Assembly (NCBI RefSeq): GCF_038443385.1
Contig: NZ_CP151726.1
Location: forward strand, 558,001 to 622,000
Source of the DNA: Stieleria varia
Lineage (GTDB): Bacteria; Planctomycetota; Planctomycetia; Pirellulales; Pirellulaceae
Reading direction: 5' to 3'
Length of the DNA: 64,000 nt
Below are positions 8,889-17,228 of the stretch, piece by piece; positions within the stretch are counted from its first letter, which is position 1, and each line of letters opens with the position of its first letter. A program made the position numbers and the translations under genes. The notes beneath the pieces are model-generated. The model was not told the origin of the DNA and ran no database searches. It saw nothing but the letters and a program-made list of their open reading frames with translations.

Positions 8889-10814
8889 GTGTCCGAATCA
8901 TTTTCGCCCTCTGATCCCGCCACGCTGGCCACCGACAATCATGTCGGTGCGTCGGCGCCGGGCGACCAGTTCTTGCGACGCGTGCGTCAATCCGCGACGA
9001 CGGTACTGGGTGACAGCCAGACGGGTCGCGAAGTCCTGGAGTTGTGCGACGAGCACGCCGAGGCGCGGAAGATGATTTTGCAGGATCGCAGTGCCGGCGC
9101 AACGGTGATCGCGGTCGTCGGCGCGACCGGCCAAGGAAAATCTTGGTTGATTCAGCAACTCGTTCGCCGATCACCCATCGCCGCGTCCATTCAAAGCGGC
9201 AACAACTTGGATCAGGCCACAGAAAAACTGGTTTGGATCGGCCCGCGTGCCCCCGCCGATTTGGACTCGCGGCACGAACGGTTCCTGCACTGCGACAGCG
9301 GTTCGATGGAGCCGATCGGCGTACCGTACTTGATCGTGGACGCTCCGGGGGCGACGGACGATCGACGCGGTATCGTCGCTGTTGCCTCTCGCGCGCTGTC
9401 GCTGGCGTCGGTTTTATTGCTGGTCGTCCGTCGCGATCAAATCCGTGCCGAGACCGTCAGTGCCATCGCCCATGCCAGCGAAGGCACGATCGTTGTGCCG
9501 GTGATCAACGCGATCCGACAACATGATTCGCAACTCTCCGCCGACGTTGATTCGTTGGCGGCTCAGTTGCGGCATGCGGCACCGGCCAGTGTCGTGGTCA
9601 ACCCGATCTTGGTCGACGACTTTCAGCTCGCGTCGCGTGACGAAGAATCCGTTGGTTCGGACGCCGCGCGACGGATCGCCATCGCGTTACAGATGCAACT
9701 GGGGAATTCTTGGGAAGGAGACCGGCGAAAGAGCACTCGACTGGCGGCACTGGACGGACGTTTTCGCGCGGCGCTGAGCAACTTACTGGAAGGCCAATTG
9801 CCCGGTTTGACGCATGCGGTGGGGCGACTCAACGCCGAGGCGACCAAGTTGCCCGGCGAAGTCGCTGAAACGTTGATCGGTACCAGCGGCCCCATGCGTG
9901 CCGCGATCCGATCACGCCTGCGACTTTCCCTGCTCGGTCAAACCGCCGCCCTCTGGTTCCCCTATCGTACGCAACTCGGGCTGCTGAACCTGACGCACGG
10001 CGCGTGGGACCGTGTGCTGCTGTCACTCTCGGGATCATTGCCGTCGCTGGTCAGTACGGTTTGGAGCAGCACCAAACAGTTGACGTCCGATCGAAATGCC
10101 AACGATGAAATGAGAGACGGATTGCAGCGACGCGGCAAGGCAGCCGTGACCGATCGTCTTGGACCGCTGGCGGCACGATTTCGCGAAGAACTGTTGATGC
10201 TGCAAAATCGCGGCGGCCAGGTTGTACGCTCCAGCGAAGCCCCGGCGGTCTCTCAGTTGGCTTACTTGTCAGGCATCGATGCGTTGCAAGAGGCATCACA
10301 AGAGATCTTTGACAGCGAAACCGATCGCGTCGCCATTTCACGAGGCGGAGCGGTATTCGCCGCTCTGTTGGGAACGCTGGTGTTCTGGTCGATCATGGCG
10401 GGGCCGATCGTTTCCTTGTACCGAGAATACTTCGAAGCCAGCTATGCCACCCTGACGGGATCGGGCGCGACGTTGGAAACGTTTCCCAAACCCGAGTTCG
10501 CGCTCATCCTGACCAGCCTGATCCTGTCGATCTTGCCGACCGCCGTGATCGCCATGTTTGCGATTTCATCGGCGCAGTCCTCTGGACGAGTCCGCAAGGC
10601 GGAGGAAAGCATTCGACGACGTCATCACGAATCCATCGAGCATCTGCAACGCAACGGCGTCCTGCAACTGCGTTGGGATGACCCGCTGCTGGCCGATGCC
10701 GAGTTTCTGGTTTCCGCCGGGACAGAGAATCAACCATTGCCAGATCAACCGACGGATCAACCGACGGATCAACCGACGGATCAACCGACGGATCAACCGA
10801 CGGAGCGAACATGA
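8889..10814 (+). CDS. Membrane-associated P-loop GTPase-like protein (second of a pair)
   Basis: 641 residues from GTG 8889; no better start is visible. The P-loop is GATGQGKS (78-85), the G3-like motif is LIVDAPGATDD (Asp151), and the G4 position reads VINAIR, again without a canonical NKxD. The C-terminal half has two strong hydrophobic segments, GAVFAALLGTLVFWSIM and FALILTSLILSILPTAVIAMF, so the protein is probably membrane-anchored with a cytosolic NTPase head. The C-terminus is an in-frame DQPT repeat (see 10743). The stop codon overlaps the start of the TolQ-like gene (ATGA at 10811), implying translational coupling. The function is unknown. The pairing with the preceding gene recalls paired bacterial dynamins, but that is inference. 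Confidence 0.65.
   Translation: MSESFSPSDPATLATDNHVGASAPGDQFLRRVRQSATTVLGDSQTGREVLELCDEHAEARKMILQDRSAGATVIAVVGATGQGKSWLIQQLVRRSPIAASIQSGNNLDQATEKLVWIGPRAPADLDSRHERFLHCDSGSMEPIGVPYLIVDAPGATDDRRGIVAVASRALSLASVLLLVVRRDQIRAETVSAIAHASEGTIVVPVINAIRQHDSQLSADVDSLAAQLRHAAPASVVVNPILVDDFQLASRDEESVGSDAARRIAIALQMQLGNSWEGDRRKSTRLAALDGRFRAALSNLLEGQLPGLTHAVGRLNAEATKLPGEVAETLIGTSGPMRAAIRSRLRLSLLGQTAALWFPYRTQLGLLNLTHGAWDRVLLSLSGSLPSLVSTVWSSTKQLTSDRNANDEMRDGLQRRGKAAVTDRLGPLAARFREELLMLQNRGGQVVRSSEAPAVSQLAYLSGIDALQEASQEIFDSETDRVAISRGGAVFAALLGTLVFWSIMAGPIVSLYREYFEASYATLTGSGATLETFPKPEFALILTSLILSILPTAVIAMFAISSAQSSGRVRKAEESIRRRHHESIEHLQRNGVLQLRWDDPLLADAEFLVSAGTENQPLPDQPTDQPTDQPTDQPTDQPTERT
10743..10802 (+). repeat. 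12-bp tandem repeat, five perfect units, encoding (DQPT)5
   Basis: Five identical copies of GATCAACCGACG lie at the 3' end of the second GTPase-like gene, just before its stop and the ATGA overlap with the TolQ-like gene. The unit is a multiple of three, so copy-number change would lengthen or shorten the acidic/Pro tail without breaking the frame. Perfect identity suggests recent expansion. Confidence 0.95.
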
Positions 10815-11668
10815 GATTGAAAATCGGATCGGGCATCGCACTGTTCGCCCAAACGAATGCAGCATCACCGACCGGCGGCACACCCAGTGCCCCATCGTCT
10901 GGCTTTTTGGACATCATCCTCAGCGGAGGAATCACGGGCGCGACGATCCTGCTGGTGCTGGTGGCGTTGAGCATTGCGGCAGCCTATCTGGTGTTTGATC
11001 AAGTCATGACGTTGCGACGCAGTGAGGTCTTGCCCGAAGGAGTCAGTGAAGCGGTTCGGCAGGCCTTGTTGACCGGCCGGATTCCCGAAGCCGATGCGGC
11101 GTGCAGACGGTCGCCAAGCGTGTTGAGTGTGGTTGTCCTGGCCGGGCTCAATGAAATGGATTTCGGTTGGCGTGAAGTCGAGAAAGCAGTCGAAGACTGT
11201 TTGGCCGACCAAGCCGCACGCTTGATGCGACGCGTGGAGTACCTTTCGGTGATCGGCAACATCGCGCCGATGGTCGGGCTGCTGGGAACCGTGACCGGGA
11301 TGATCTTTGCCTTTCAACAAGTCGCGACCACGCGGGGCGCCGCCGGCGCGGGCGATTTGGCCGAAGGAATTTATCAAGCGTTGGTGACCACCGTCGGCGG
11401 GTTGATCGTCGCCATCCCGTCCTTGGCTGCTTACGCCGTGTGTCGAAACAAAGTCGACGCGTTGATCGCCGACATCGCCTTTCAAACCCAACACGCCTTG
11501 ATGCCGATCAAACGTCGACCGACCAAGTCACGCGGGACTCATTTGGCGCAAGCGGCCGCCTCCCCAACTCCGGTTGCACAAAAACAACCTCCACAAGCCG
11601 TCGCGCCCAAGCCACCCGCAACACCCGCTCCAGCTCCCGTTCGCCGACCACCTCCCACGCAAGGATGA
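10811..11668 (+). CDS. MotA/TolQ/ExbB-family proton channel protein without an adjacent ExbD
   Basis: 285 residues. An N-terminal TM (GITGATILLVLVALSIAAAYLVF) is followed by a cytoplasmic segment. Then come the two conserved TMs with IGNIAPMVGLLGTVTGMIFAF and IYQALVTTVGGLIVAIPSLAAY, the core signature of the family. The tail is Pro/Ala-rich. TolQ/ExbB proteins form pentameric proton channels with ExbD/TolR to drive envelope processes. No ExbD/TolR gene lies in this operon, unlike the 32.6-34.4 kb set. It overlaps the upstream GTPase-like gene (ATGA) and the downstream gene (ATGA at 11665). This tight coupling suggests a shared machine. Confidence 0.88.
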   Translation: MRLKIGSGIALFAQTNAASPTGGTPSAPSSGFLDIILSGGITGATILLVLVALSIAAAYLVFDQVMTLRRSEVLPEGVSEAVRQALLTGRIPEADAACRRSPSVLSVVVLAGLNEMDFGWREVEKAVEDCLADQAARLMRRVEYLSVIGNIAPMVGLLGTVTGMIFAFQQVATTRGAAGAGDLAEGIYQALVTTVGGLIVAIPSLAAYAVCRNKVDALIADIAFQTQHALMPIKRRPTKSRGTHLAQAAASPTPVAQKQPPQAVAPKPPATPAPAPVRRPPPTQG

Positions 11669-12207
11669 GAGAGATGCAGATGGTTCGCCTGTTCCTGATC
11701 AGCTCGGCTTGTTTGGTACTGCTCAATATCGATGCGGTTCACCACTCTCTGGCTGCGGACCCGCCGCCGGTATTGCCGGGCGAGTTGCCGAAGTTTCAAC
11801 CGCCGCCCCGCCCTCCAGCGTCACAGCAGTTGGACGTGCTGCAACGCGCGTTGGATGGAGACCCCAACGCGGCCTCCGGCGACCCGATGTTCGACGACCT
11901 GCTCGAAATGATCCGGCGAGGTGGCGGCAGCGTTCTGAACGGGTCTGCTTTGGAAACCATCCCAGATTCCATCACCGATGGTCACTCAGAGTTTCACGCG
12001 GATTCTCACGGGATGACCGAAGACGCTGGAAATGATGCGGACCAGCGAGCACACGCCGCGGAAGCCCTGCTGAGGGCGGCACGTTTGCTGAAAAAAGTAC
12101 CAGAAAATGACCCGCAAGCCATCAAATCCAGAGACATTTTGGTGAACGATATGCGTCGCCAAGCGGTACGACTATTATCGCAGACACTCGATACACCGCC
12201 GCGGTGA
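11665..12207 (+). CDS. Small secreted protein of unknown function in the GTPase-TolQ-cytochrome operon
   Basis: 180 residues from ATG 11665, which overlaps the TolQ-like stop. The frame extends upstream to 11440 but that part is a shadow of the tolQ-like gene. A signal peptide (MVRLFLISSACLVLLNID...LAA) precedes a Pro-rich segment (DPPPVLPGELPKF) and a helical C-terminal half rich in Arg/Leu/Ala (RAHAAEALLRAARLLKK). No known domain is recognised. It is probably periplasmic. Its stop overlaps the GTG start of the cytochrome gene (GTGA at 12204). Confidence 0.7.
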   Translation: MREMQMVRLFLISSACLVLLNIDAVHHSLAADPPPVLPGELPKFQPPPRPPASQQLDVLQRALDGDPNAASGDPMFDDLLEMIRRGGGSVLNGSALETIPDSITDGHSEFHADSHGMTEDAGNDADQRAHAAEALLRAARLLKKVPENDPQAIKSRDILVNDMRRQAVRLLSQTLDTPPR

Positions 12208-14510
12208 GACCACGCATCAACCCCAACCCTCGCTCCAACTTGTCGCGTCCCATCAACTCTCGTCAAAAACTCTGGCTGTCAGTCACCGCGATCGTGGTGA
12301 TCATCGCTGGTGCAGTGTTTGCAGATTACTGGTCTGCCGAACCCGCCGACATCTCGCTCGGGTTCGTCGGGCGAGACGCCTGCGTTGATTGCCATCAAAC
12401 CGAGACGCAAACCTTCATCGGGTCGGATCACGACAAAGCCATGGACTTGGCGACCGAGGAAACGGTCCTCGGTGATTTCAACGATGTCACGTTTGAGCAC
12501 GACGGAATCGTCAGCCGCCTGTATCGAGACGGCGAGCGATTCATGATCAACACCGAAGGTCCCACCGGAGAGATGGAGGACTTTCACGTCAAGTACGTGT
12601 TCGGCGTTAGCCCGCTGCAACAATACATGGTGGAATTTGATCGTCCCGACGACATGCCGGAAAACGAAATCAGCCGTGTGCAAGTCTTGCGGATCAGTTG
12701 GGACACGCTCAAGGGAGAGTGGTTTTACCTCCGCCCACCAGACGTCACCGACAAACTTGAGCCCGACGACCAATTGCACTGGACCGGCATCGCCCAACGC
12801 TGGCAAACGATGTGCGCCGACTGTCACTCGACCAATCTGAAAAGCAATTTTGATCCGGCATCGAATCGGTACCACACAACGTTTTCAGAAATGGATGTCA
12901 GTTGTGAGTCTTGTCATGGGCCGGGCAGTCTGCATATCCAACTCGCCAACAAACGATCTCTGTTCTGGGATCGACGTCATGGCTATGGACTGGCGAAACT
13001 GAAAGGGGAGGACCCCAAACCACAACTCGATACCTGTGCGCCCTGCCATAGTCGACGCAGTGTGATGGACAACGATTTTCTTGCCGGCAATGAGTACTGC
13101 AATTTCTATCAATTGGAACTGCTCAGGCCGGAAACCTATCACGGCGATGGGCAAATCAAAGACGAAGTCTACGTGTATGGCTCGTTCATTCAGAGCAAGA
13201 TGTATCACAAGGGAATTCGCTGTACCGATTGCCACGATCCACACTCGTTGAAACTAAAACATCCGGGCAATGAGACCTGCACCTCTTGTCATCAACACGC
13301 GGCGGGTAAGTACGACGTGCCCTCGCATCATCACCACGCCCCCGGAACCGCCGGAGCGATGTGCGTGAACTGCCACATGCCCCACACCACGTACATGGAA
13401 GTCGACGCGAGACGCGACCATAGTTTACGAATCCCACGCCCAGACTTGTCGGTCCAGCTCGGAACTCCTAATGCGTGCAGTCATTGCCACGTCAAAGATC
13501 AATTGAAGGATTTGAAACCAGAGGTTCAGGCGGAGTTTGGCAATCAAGAGTATTCCAAATGGCTGTTGGCAGCAGAGCAAGGCAACCAGGCGATCGCGGA
13601 TGCCATCAAAGCGTCCGATCTTTGGTGCGATCAAGCATGTGATCAGTGGTACGGCGCTGAGCGAAAACGGCCGTACCATTTCGCAGAAGCTCTCGTGCCG
13701 TTTCGACGCGGTGATCCCGAGTCCGCCCAAGGAATGCTGGAACTGATCGCGCGAGACGACGGTGTCACGCCAGCGATCGCCCGGGCGACGGCGATCAGTG
13801 AATTGGCTGGCTCTCGCAACAATGCGCTTCGAGAACAAGCAGAACGCATCGCTGAAAACGTCAACGAAAGCCCGATCCTCCGTGCCGCCGCAGTTCAGGT
13901 GTTCGCTTCGATCTCACCCGCGCTTGCCAAACCGGTCTTGCTGCCGTTGCTGGACGATGAATCTCGATTGGTTCGCTCCGAAGCCGCACGAACCCTGCTG
14001 TCCTCGCGTTCGTTTGCCGGATTGACGGAGTTGGAACGCGGACGATTGGAGCGCGCACTGGAGGAAGTCAAAGACGGGCTGATGGTGGCCGACGATCGCA
14101 GCGGCGCACACATGAGCTGGGCCATGATTTGCGAACAACTGGGACGGATCCAGGAAGCAGTCGACTCCTACGAAACCGCCATCCGCATCGAACCCACCGT
14201 CACCGGCCCGCGAACCAACTACGCCGCATTGCTGGAACGAATCGTCGGGCAAGCCGCACCCAATACGGCGCAGAACTATCTCGCCAAAGCACAATCGCTT
14301 CGCAAAGAAGAGTTACCCTTGTTGGCACGCGACGCAGGGCTGGCACCCGACAACGCGGCGTTGCAGTACCGCTACGGACTGGCGTTGTATCTGAACGGTC
14401 AGATGCAGGAGGCCAAAGAAAGACTGGAGCGTGCCGTCGAACTGGAACCCGATGTGCCTGATTTTCAATTGGCCCTGAAACTTCTCAACGAGAAACTGCA
14501 ATCGCAGTGA
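12204..14510 (+). CDS. Membrane-anchored octaheme cytochrome c with HEAT-like and TPR repeats
   Basis: 768 residues from GTG 12204, overlapping the previous stop. An N-terminal TM (WLSVTAIVVIIAGAVF, ~24-40) anchors it. Eight CxxCH haem-binding motifs start at residues 60, 204, 234, 278, 340, 359, 387 and 425, in a cytochrome-c554/NapC-like arrangement with CESCHGPG and CTDCHDPHS blocks. Residues ~480-650 look like HEAT-type helical repeats, and ~650-768 contain TPRs (AVDSYETAIRIEP, YRYGLALYLNGQMQEAKERL). Multihaem c-type cytochromes of this type move electrons in the periplasm. The TPR tail suggests docking to a partner. No catalytic haem signature (CxxCK or similar) was seen, so electron transfer is more likely than nitrite reduction. 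Confidence 0.85.
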   Translation: MRPRINPNPRSNLSRPINSRQKLWLSVTAIVVIIAGAVFADYWSAEPADISLGFVGRDACVDCHQTETQTFIGSDHDKAMDLATEETVLGDFNDVTFEHDGIVSRLYRDGERFMINTEGPTGEMEDFHVKYVFGVSPLQQYMVEFDRPDDMPENEISRVQVLRISWDTLKGEWFYLRPPDVTDKLEPDDQLHWTGIAQRWQTMCADCHSTNLKSNFDPASNRYHTTFSEMDVSCESCHGPGSLHIQLANKRSLFWDRRHGYGLAKLKGEDPKPQLDTCAPCHSRRSVMDNDFLAGNEYCNFYQLELLRPETYHGDGQIKDEVYVYGSFIQSKMYHKGIRCTDCHDPHSLKLKHPGNETCTSCHQHAAGKYDVPSHHHHAPGTAGAMCVNCHMPHTTYMEVDARRDHSLRIPRPDLSVQLGTPNACSHCHVKDQLKDLKPEVQAEFGNQEYSKWLLAAEQGNQAIADAIKASDLWCDQACDQWYGAERKRPYHFAEALVPFRRGDPESAQGMLELIARDDGVTPAIARATAISELAGSRNNALREQAERIAENVNESPILRAAAVQVFASISPALAKPVLLPLLDDESRLVRSEAARTLLSSRSFAGLTELERGRLERALEEVKDGLMVADDRSGAHMSWAMICEQLGRIQEAVDSYETAIRIEPTVTGPRTNYAALLERIVGQAAPNTAQNYLAKAQSLRKEELPLLARDAGLAPDNAALQYRYGLALYLNGQMQEAKERLERAVELEPDVPDFQLALKLLNEKLQSQ

Positions 14511-14857
14511 CCTAAATCGCGAAACGTGCCCCGTCGTGGGGCAGGTTTTCAACCTGCCGAGTGAATGTAGGTCATGCTGTGCATGACGAAATCCGGTATG
14601 TCAGTCTCTACGCTTGGTCGCTTCAATTCGTAAAACTCCCAGCAACATCCGACGCGGCTAATGGTGTTCACTTTCAAAACAGTACCAACCTCTCAAGAAC
14701 CTCAAGTCTCGCGGAGCTAATCGCGTCAATTCGTTTGAAATACACCCACTAATTCTGCGGAAGAGCCCTTTTTTGACGCCCCCTGATGAGTTTGATACCA
14801 TCAGAGTGTCATCCGCTGGGCTCACCTTTTTATTCTCAACCATCGAAGGTAGCTGTC
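14511..14857. other. 347-bp intergenic region with two small hairpins
   Basis: It holds a hairpin at 14540-14558 (GGCAGGTT, TTC loop, AACCTGCC) just after the cytochrome gene. A second 7-bp hairpin follows at about 14571-14587 (GTCATGC/GCATGAC). Neither has a clear U-tract, though the first could serve as a terminator. Bases ~14611-14670 resemble the segment at ~16722-16780 beyond the Hint gene. A Shine-Dalgarno-like GAAGG at 14845-14849 serves the Hint gene. No reading frame here is convincing. Confidence 0.55.
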
Positions 14858-16660
14858 ATGAGCCGTCGCTCTCTCTTTGTGATTGCTATCAGCATCCTGC
14901 TGAAGGCTTCGTTTGCGTGCAAGCCGAGCAGTTGCGTCGCCGCTGACCCGCCCCAAGCTGCCGACGTGTTGGTTCAGGCGGCGCTCCAGTCGGAGGTCGA
15001 CCGAAATCCCCATCAGCGTCTGCAGTTGCTTGCCGAATCGATTCGCACGGCGCCAGAACACGCCGCAAGTCGCTGGCATTCCGGCCACGTGATGACCGAA
15101 GAAGGGTGGTTGCCCGTCCAACGCTTCATTCAACAAACCAATGGGCGAGGCGCCGTTGCACGGTACAACCAATTACGAGATTCCATCGCCGGTACCGCAG
15201 TGGGCGAAATCACCCTTGCTCGCTTTTGCAACACCAATGGCCTGAACGATCGCGAGCGTTTGCATTGGAACAACGTGCTGCGTTTTGACCGATCCAATCA
15301 AGAGGCACGAAAGCATCTGGATCTGCACGAATATCGCGGTCAATTGCTCACACCGGAACAAATCCTGCAGTGGAAAGCCACGCACAAGGAATACAGAGAC
15401 TCGGTCAATCACTGGGACAACCAACTCAGACAATGGCGCGGCCAGATCGACAACACGTCTCCACGTCACCACGCTTCGGCTTGGCGAGCCTTGTCTGAGG
15501 TAACGGACTATCACGCGGTCCCGTCCTTAGAGAAAATGTTCTACCGCACTGACGAGGAACTACAAGAAGTCATCTTGTCCGTACTGGGCAACATCCGCGA
15601 ACCGATTGCAACGGATGCTCTCGTGCGATTAGCGATTTACAACGAGACACCAGAGGTCAGAGAAGCCGCTGCATTGCAACTCCGCGACCGCTCATGGTAC
15701 GAGTTCGTGCCAGCAATGATGAATCTGCTGGAAACACCGATCGAATATCAATACACGATGCAACGATCATCTAACAGTGTCAGCAGCTTCATTCAGATCG
15801 CCAAAGAGACATCTGCGGCGAAGCTAAGATTTTCCGAAGTTAGACTGGCATCCACCCCGATCCGCTTGCCCAGCAACCGCGGACTGAACCCTGGAGTAGG
15901 CGTTATCGGAGCCCAATCTCGTTTGCGGAACGCTCAAGCACAACAGCAGCGAGCCTTGGCTCAGGAAACTTGGCGCCGATGCAGAGAGATTCAAAACACA
16001 ATCGGCACGATTACAAATCTCAACCGACAACGATTCGTAGTCAATCACCGGATTTATGACACCCTGGAACTCACCACGGGACAGGAAATCGACGCCAAGC
16101 CACAAGCTTGGTGGGATTGGTGGAACCATTACAACGAGATCACCTATCTCAATGACAAAGAAGAGAAGACTTATCTTGTCAGCATTGATAGTCGTGTCCC
16201 GTTGGAGTGCTTTGTCCCCGGCACGCTCACTTGGACCGACACCGGCAAGCAACCCATCGAGACCATCAAGGTGGGAGACCGTGTACTCTCGCAAGATCCC
16301 GTTTCGGGTGAATTGGCTTACCGCCTCGTTACCAAAACCACAATCAGGGAGCCGAGTCCAACTCTGCGAATCCAGGTAGCGGATTCTGAGATCGTTTCAA
16401 CGCTTGGCCACCCAATGTGGGTCGTGGGTTCCGGATGGAAAATGGCCAAAGAACTTGCCGTCGGCGATCGCCTTCACTCCCTCAACGGCGGCACTGAGAT
16501 CACAGATATCCGGCAGGGTGATGACTCACAAACACATAACCTCGTGGTCGAAAACACCAGCACGTACTTCGTCGGCAACTCCGCAATTCTGGTCCACGAC
16601 AGCCAGCCACGTACAGTCAGCCTGCTGCCCCTTCCCGGCTGGAAGACCTCGGCTCGTTGA
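14858..16660 (+). CDS. Secreted protein with helical-repeat body and C-terminal Hint (intein/hedgehog-like) domain
   Basis: 600 residues from ATG 14858, preceded by GAAGG at 8 nt; the signal peptide (MSRRSLFVIAISILLKASF) supports this start. The central part has HEAT-like helices (SLEKMFYRTDEELQEVILSVLG, EVREAAALQLRD). From ~451 it is a Hint domain: Cys451 in ECFVPGTLTWT, block KVGDRVLSQDP, TLGHPMW (the TxxH position) and a final AILVHDS. Typical autoprocessing Hint domains end in VHN; here the Asn position is Asp581. The domain is followed by only ~19 residues. Splicing-type Asn cyclisation is therefore unlikely, though Cys-dependent cleavage could remain. Diverged copies of a short sequence flank the gene. 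Confidence 0.8.
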   Translation: MSRRSLFVIAISILLKASFACKPSSCVAADPPQAADVLVQAALQSEVDRNPHQRLQLLAESIRTAPEHAASRWHSGHVMTEEGWLPVQRFIQQTNGRGAVARYNQLRDSIAGTAVGEITLARFCNTNGLNDRERLHWNNVLRFDRSNQEARKHLDLHEYRGQLLTPEQILQWKATHKEYRDSVNHWDNQLRQWRGQIDNTSPRHHASAWRALSEVTDYHAVPSLEKMFYRTDEELQEVILSVLGNIREPIATDALVRLAIYNETPEVREAAALQLRDRSWYEFVPAMMNLLETPIEYQYTMQRSSNSVSSFIQIAKETSAAKLRFSEVRLASTPIRLPSNRGLNPGVGVIGAQSRLRNAQAQQQRALAQETWRRCREIQNTIGTITNLNRQRFVVNHRIYDTLELTTGQEIDAKPQAWWDWWNHYNEITYLNDKEEKTYLVSIDSRVPLECFVPGTLTWTDTGKQPIETIKVGDRVLSQDPVSGELAYRLVTKTTIREPSPTLRIQVADSEIVSTLGHPMWVVGSGWKMAKELAVGDRLHSLNGGTEITDIRQGDDSQTHNLVVENTSTYFVGNSAILVHDSQPRTVSLLPLPGWKTSAR

Positions 16661-16770
16661 TTTGTTCGCGAACCCATTAACAAAACCGCGAGTTCATCGA
16701 AATAAGGTCAATCCGTCTTTTCACTTGGTGGCTTCGATTCAGGGAAACTCCTGGTGCCGCCCGAAGCGGT

Positions 16771-16889
16771 TAGTGGTCTGGGACAAATTATCTTTGGGGT
16801 AGTGGATCTTGTTAAAGATCGTGTAGCGGTGGGATCTTTGGCAAGATCCACTCCGGCAAACCCTAACATCTAGCGGTCTCAGACCACTA
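16771..16889. repeat. Second MITE-like palindromic element (119 bp)
   Basis: 14-bp terminal inverted repeats (TAGTGGTCTGGGAC at 16771-16784; complement at 16876-16889 with one mismatch) enclose an internal 11-bp inverted pair, AGTGGATCTTG at 16801-16811 and its complement at 16842-16852. No frame of useful length is inside. It abuts, and shares its terminal TA with, the element at 16888-17028. The 568-bp gap between the Hint gene and the Cys-rich gene is mostly made of these two elements. Confidence 0.75.
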
Positions 16890-17028
16890 GGCGCGGATGA
16901 TTCATCAGCCGGCTCTCGATCGCGTGGCGGCTGATAGGCGCAGCCTGTTTTCGTGCCAATCCGAGTAAGCCGTTTCGTGCAAACGTATTGCGAAGACCGT
17001 AGGGAGTCGCGTGAATAATCCGCGCCTA
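16888..17028. repeat. MITE-like inverted-repeat element, copy B (141 bp, internal deletion)
   Basis: 17-bp terminal inverted repeats with one mismatch (TAGGCGCGGATGATTCA at 16888-16904; complement at 17012-17028). The right half matches copies A and C closely (GCAAACGTATTGCGAAGACCG region). The long internal CGATAGCG hairpin of A and C is missing and only its distal base, TCGCGTGGCGGCTGAT, remains. TA is found at both boundaries. Confidence 0.85.
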
Positions 17029-17228
17029 CGATCGCCAGGAGTGTGAACAACCGTATACTCCCCGAAGGGCGGCTTTTCCGATTGACTGATGCAAGCGGTA
17101 CGACTGTCGCTAGCCCAAGTGTTCAAATGGGCTGCTTGCGTTAACCTTAACGATAAGCAAGACTTGTTATTGACTGAATGAATCGACGTTAAAGTCGATG
17201 CAAACACCTCCCGCCAAAGGAAAAACAG

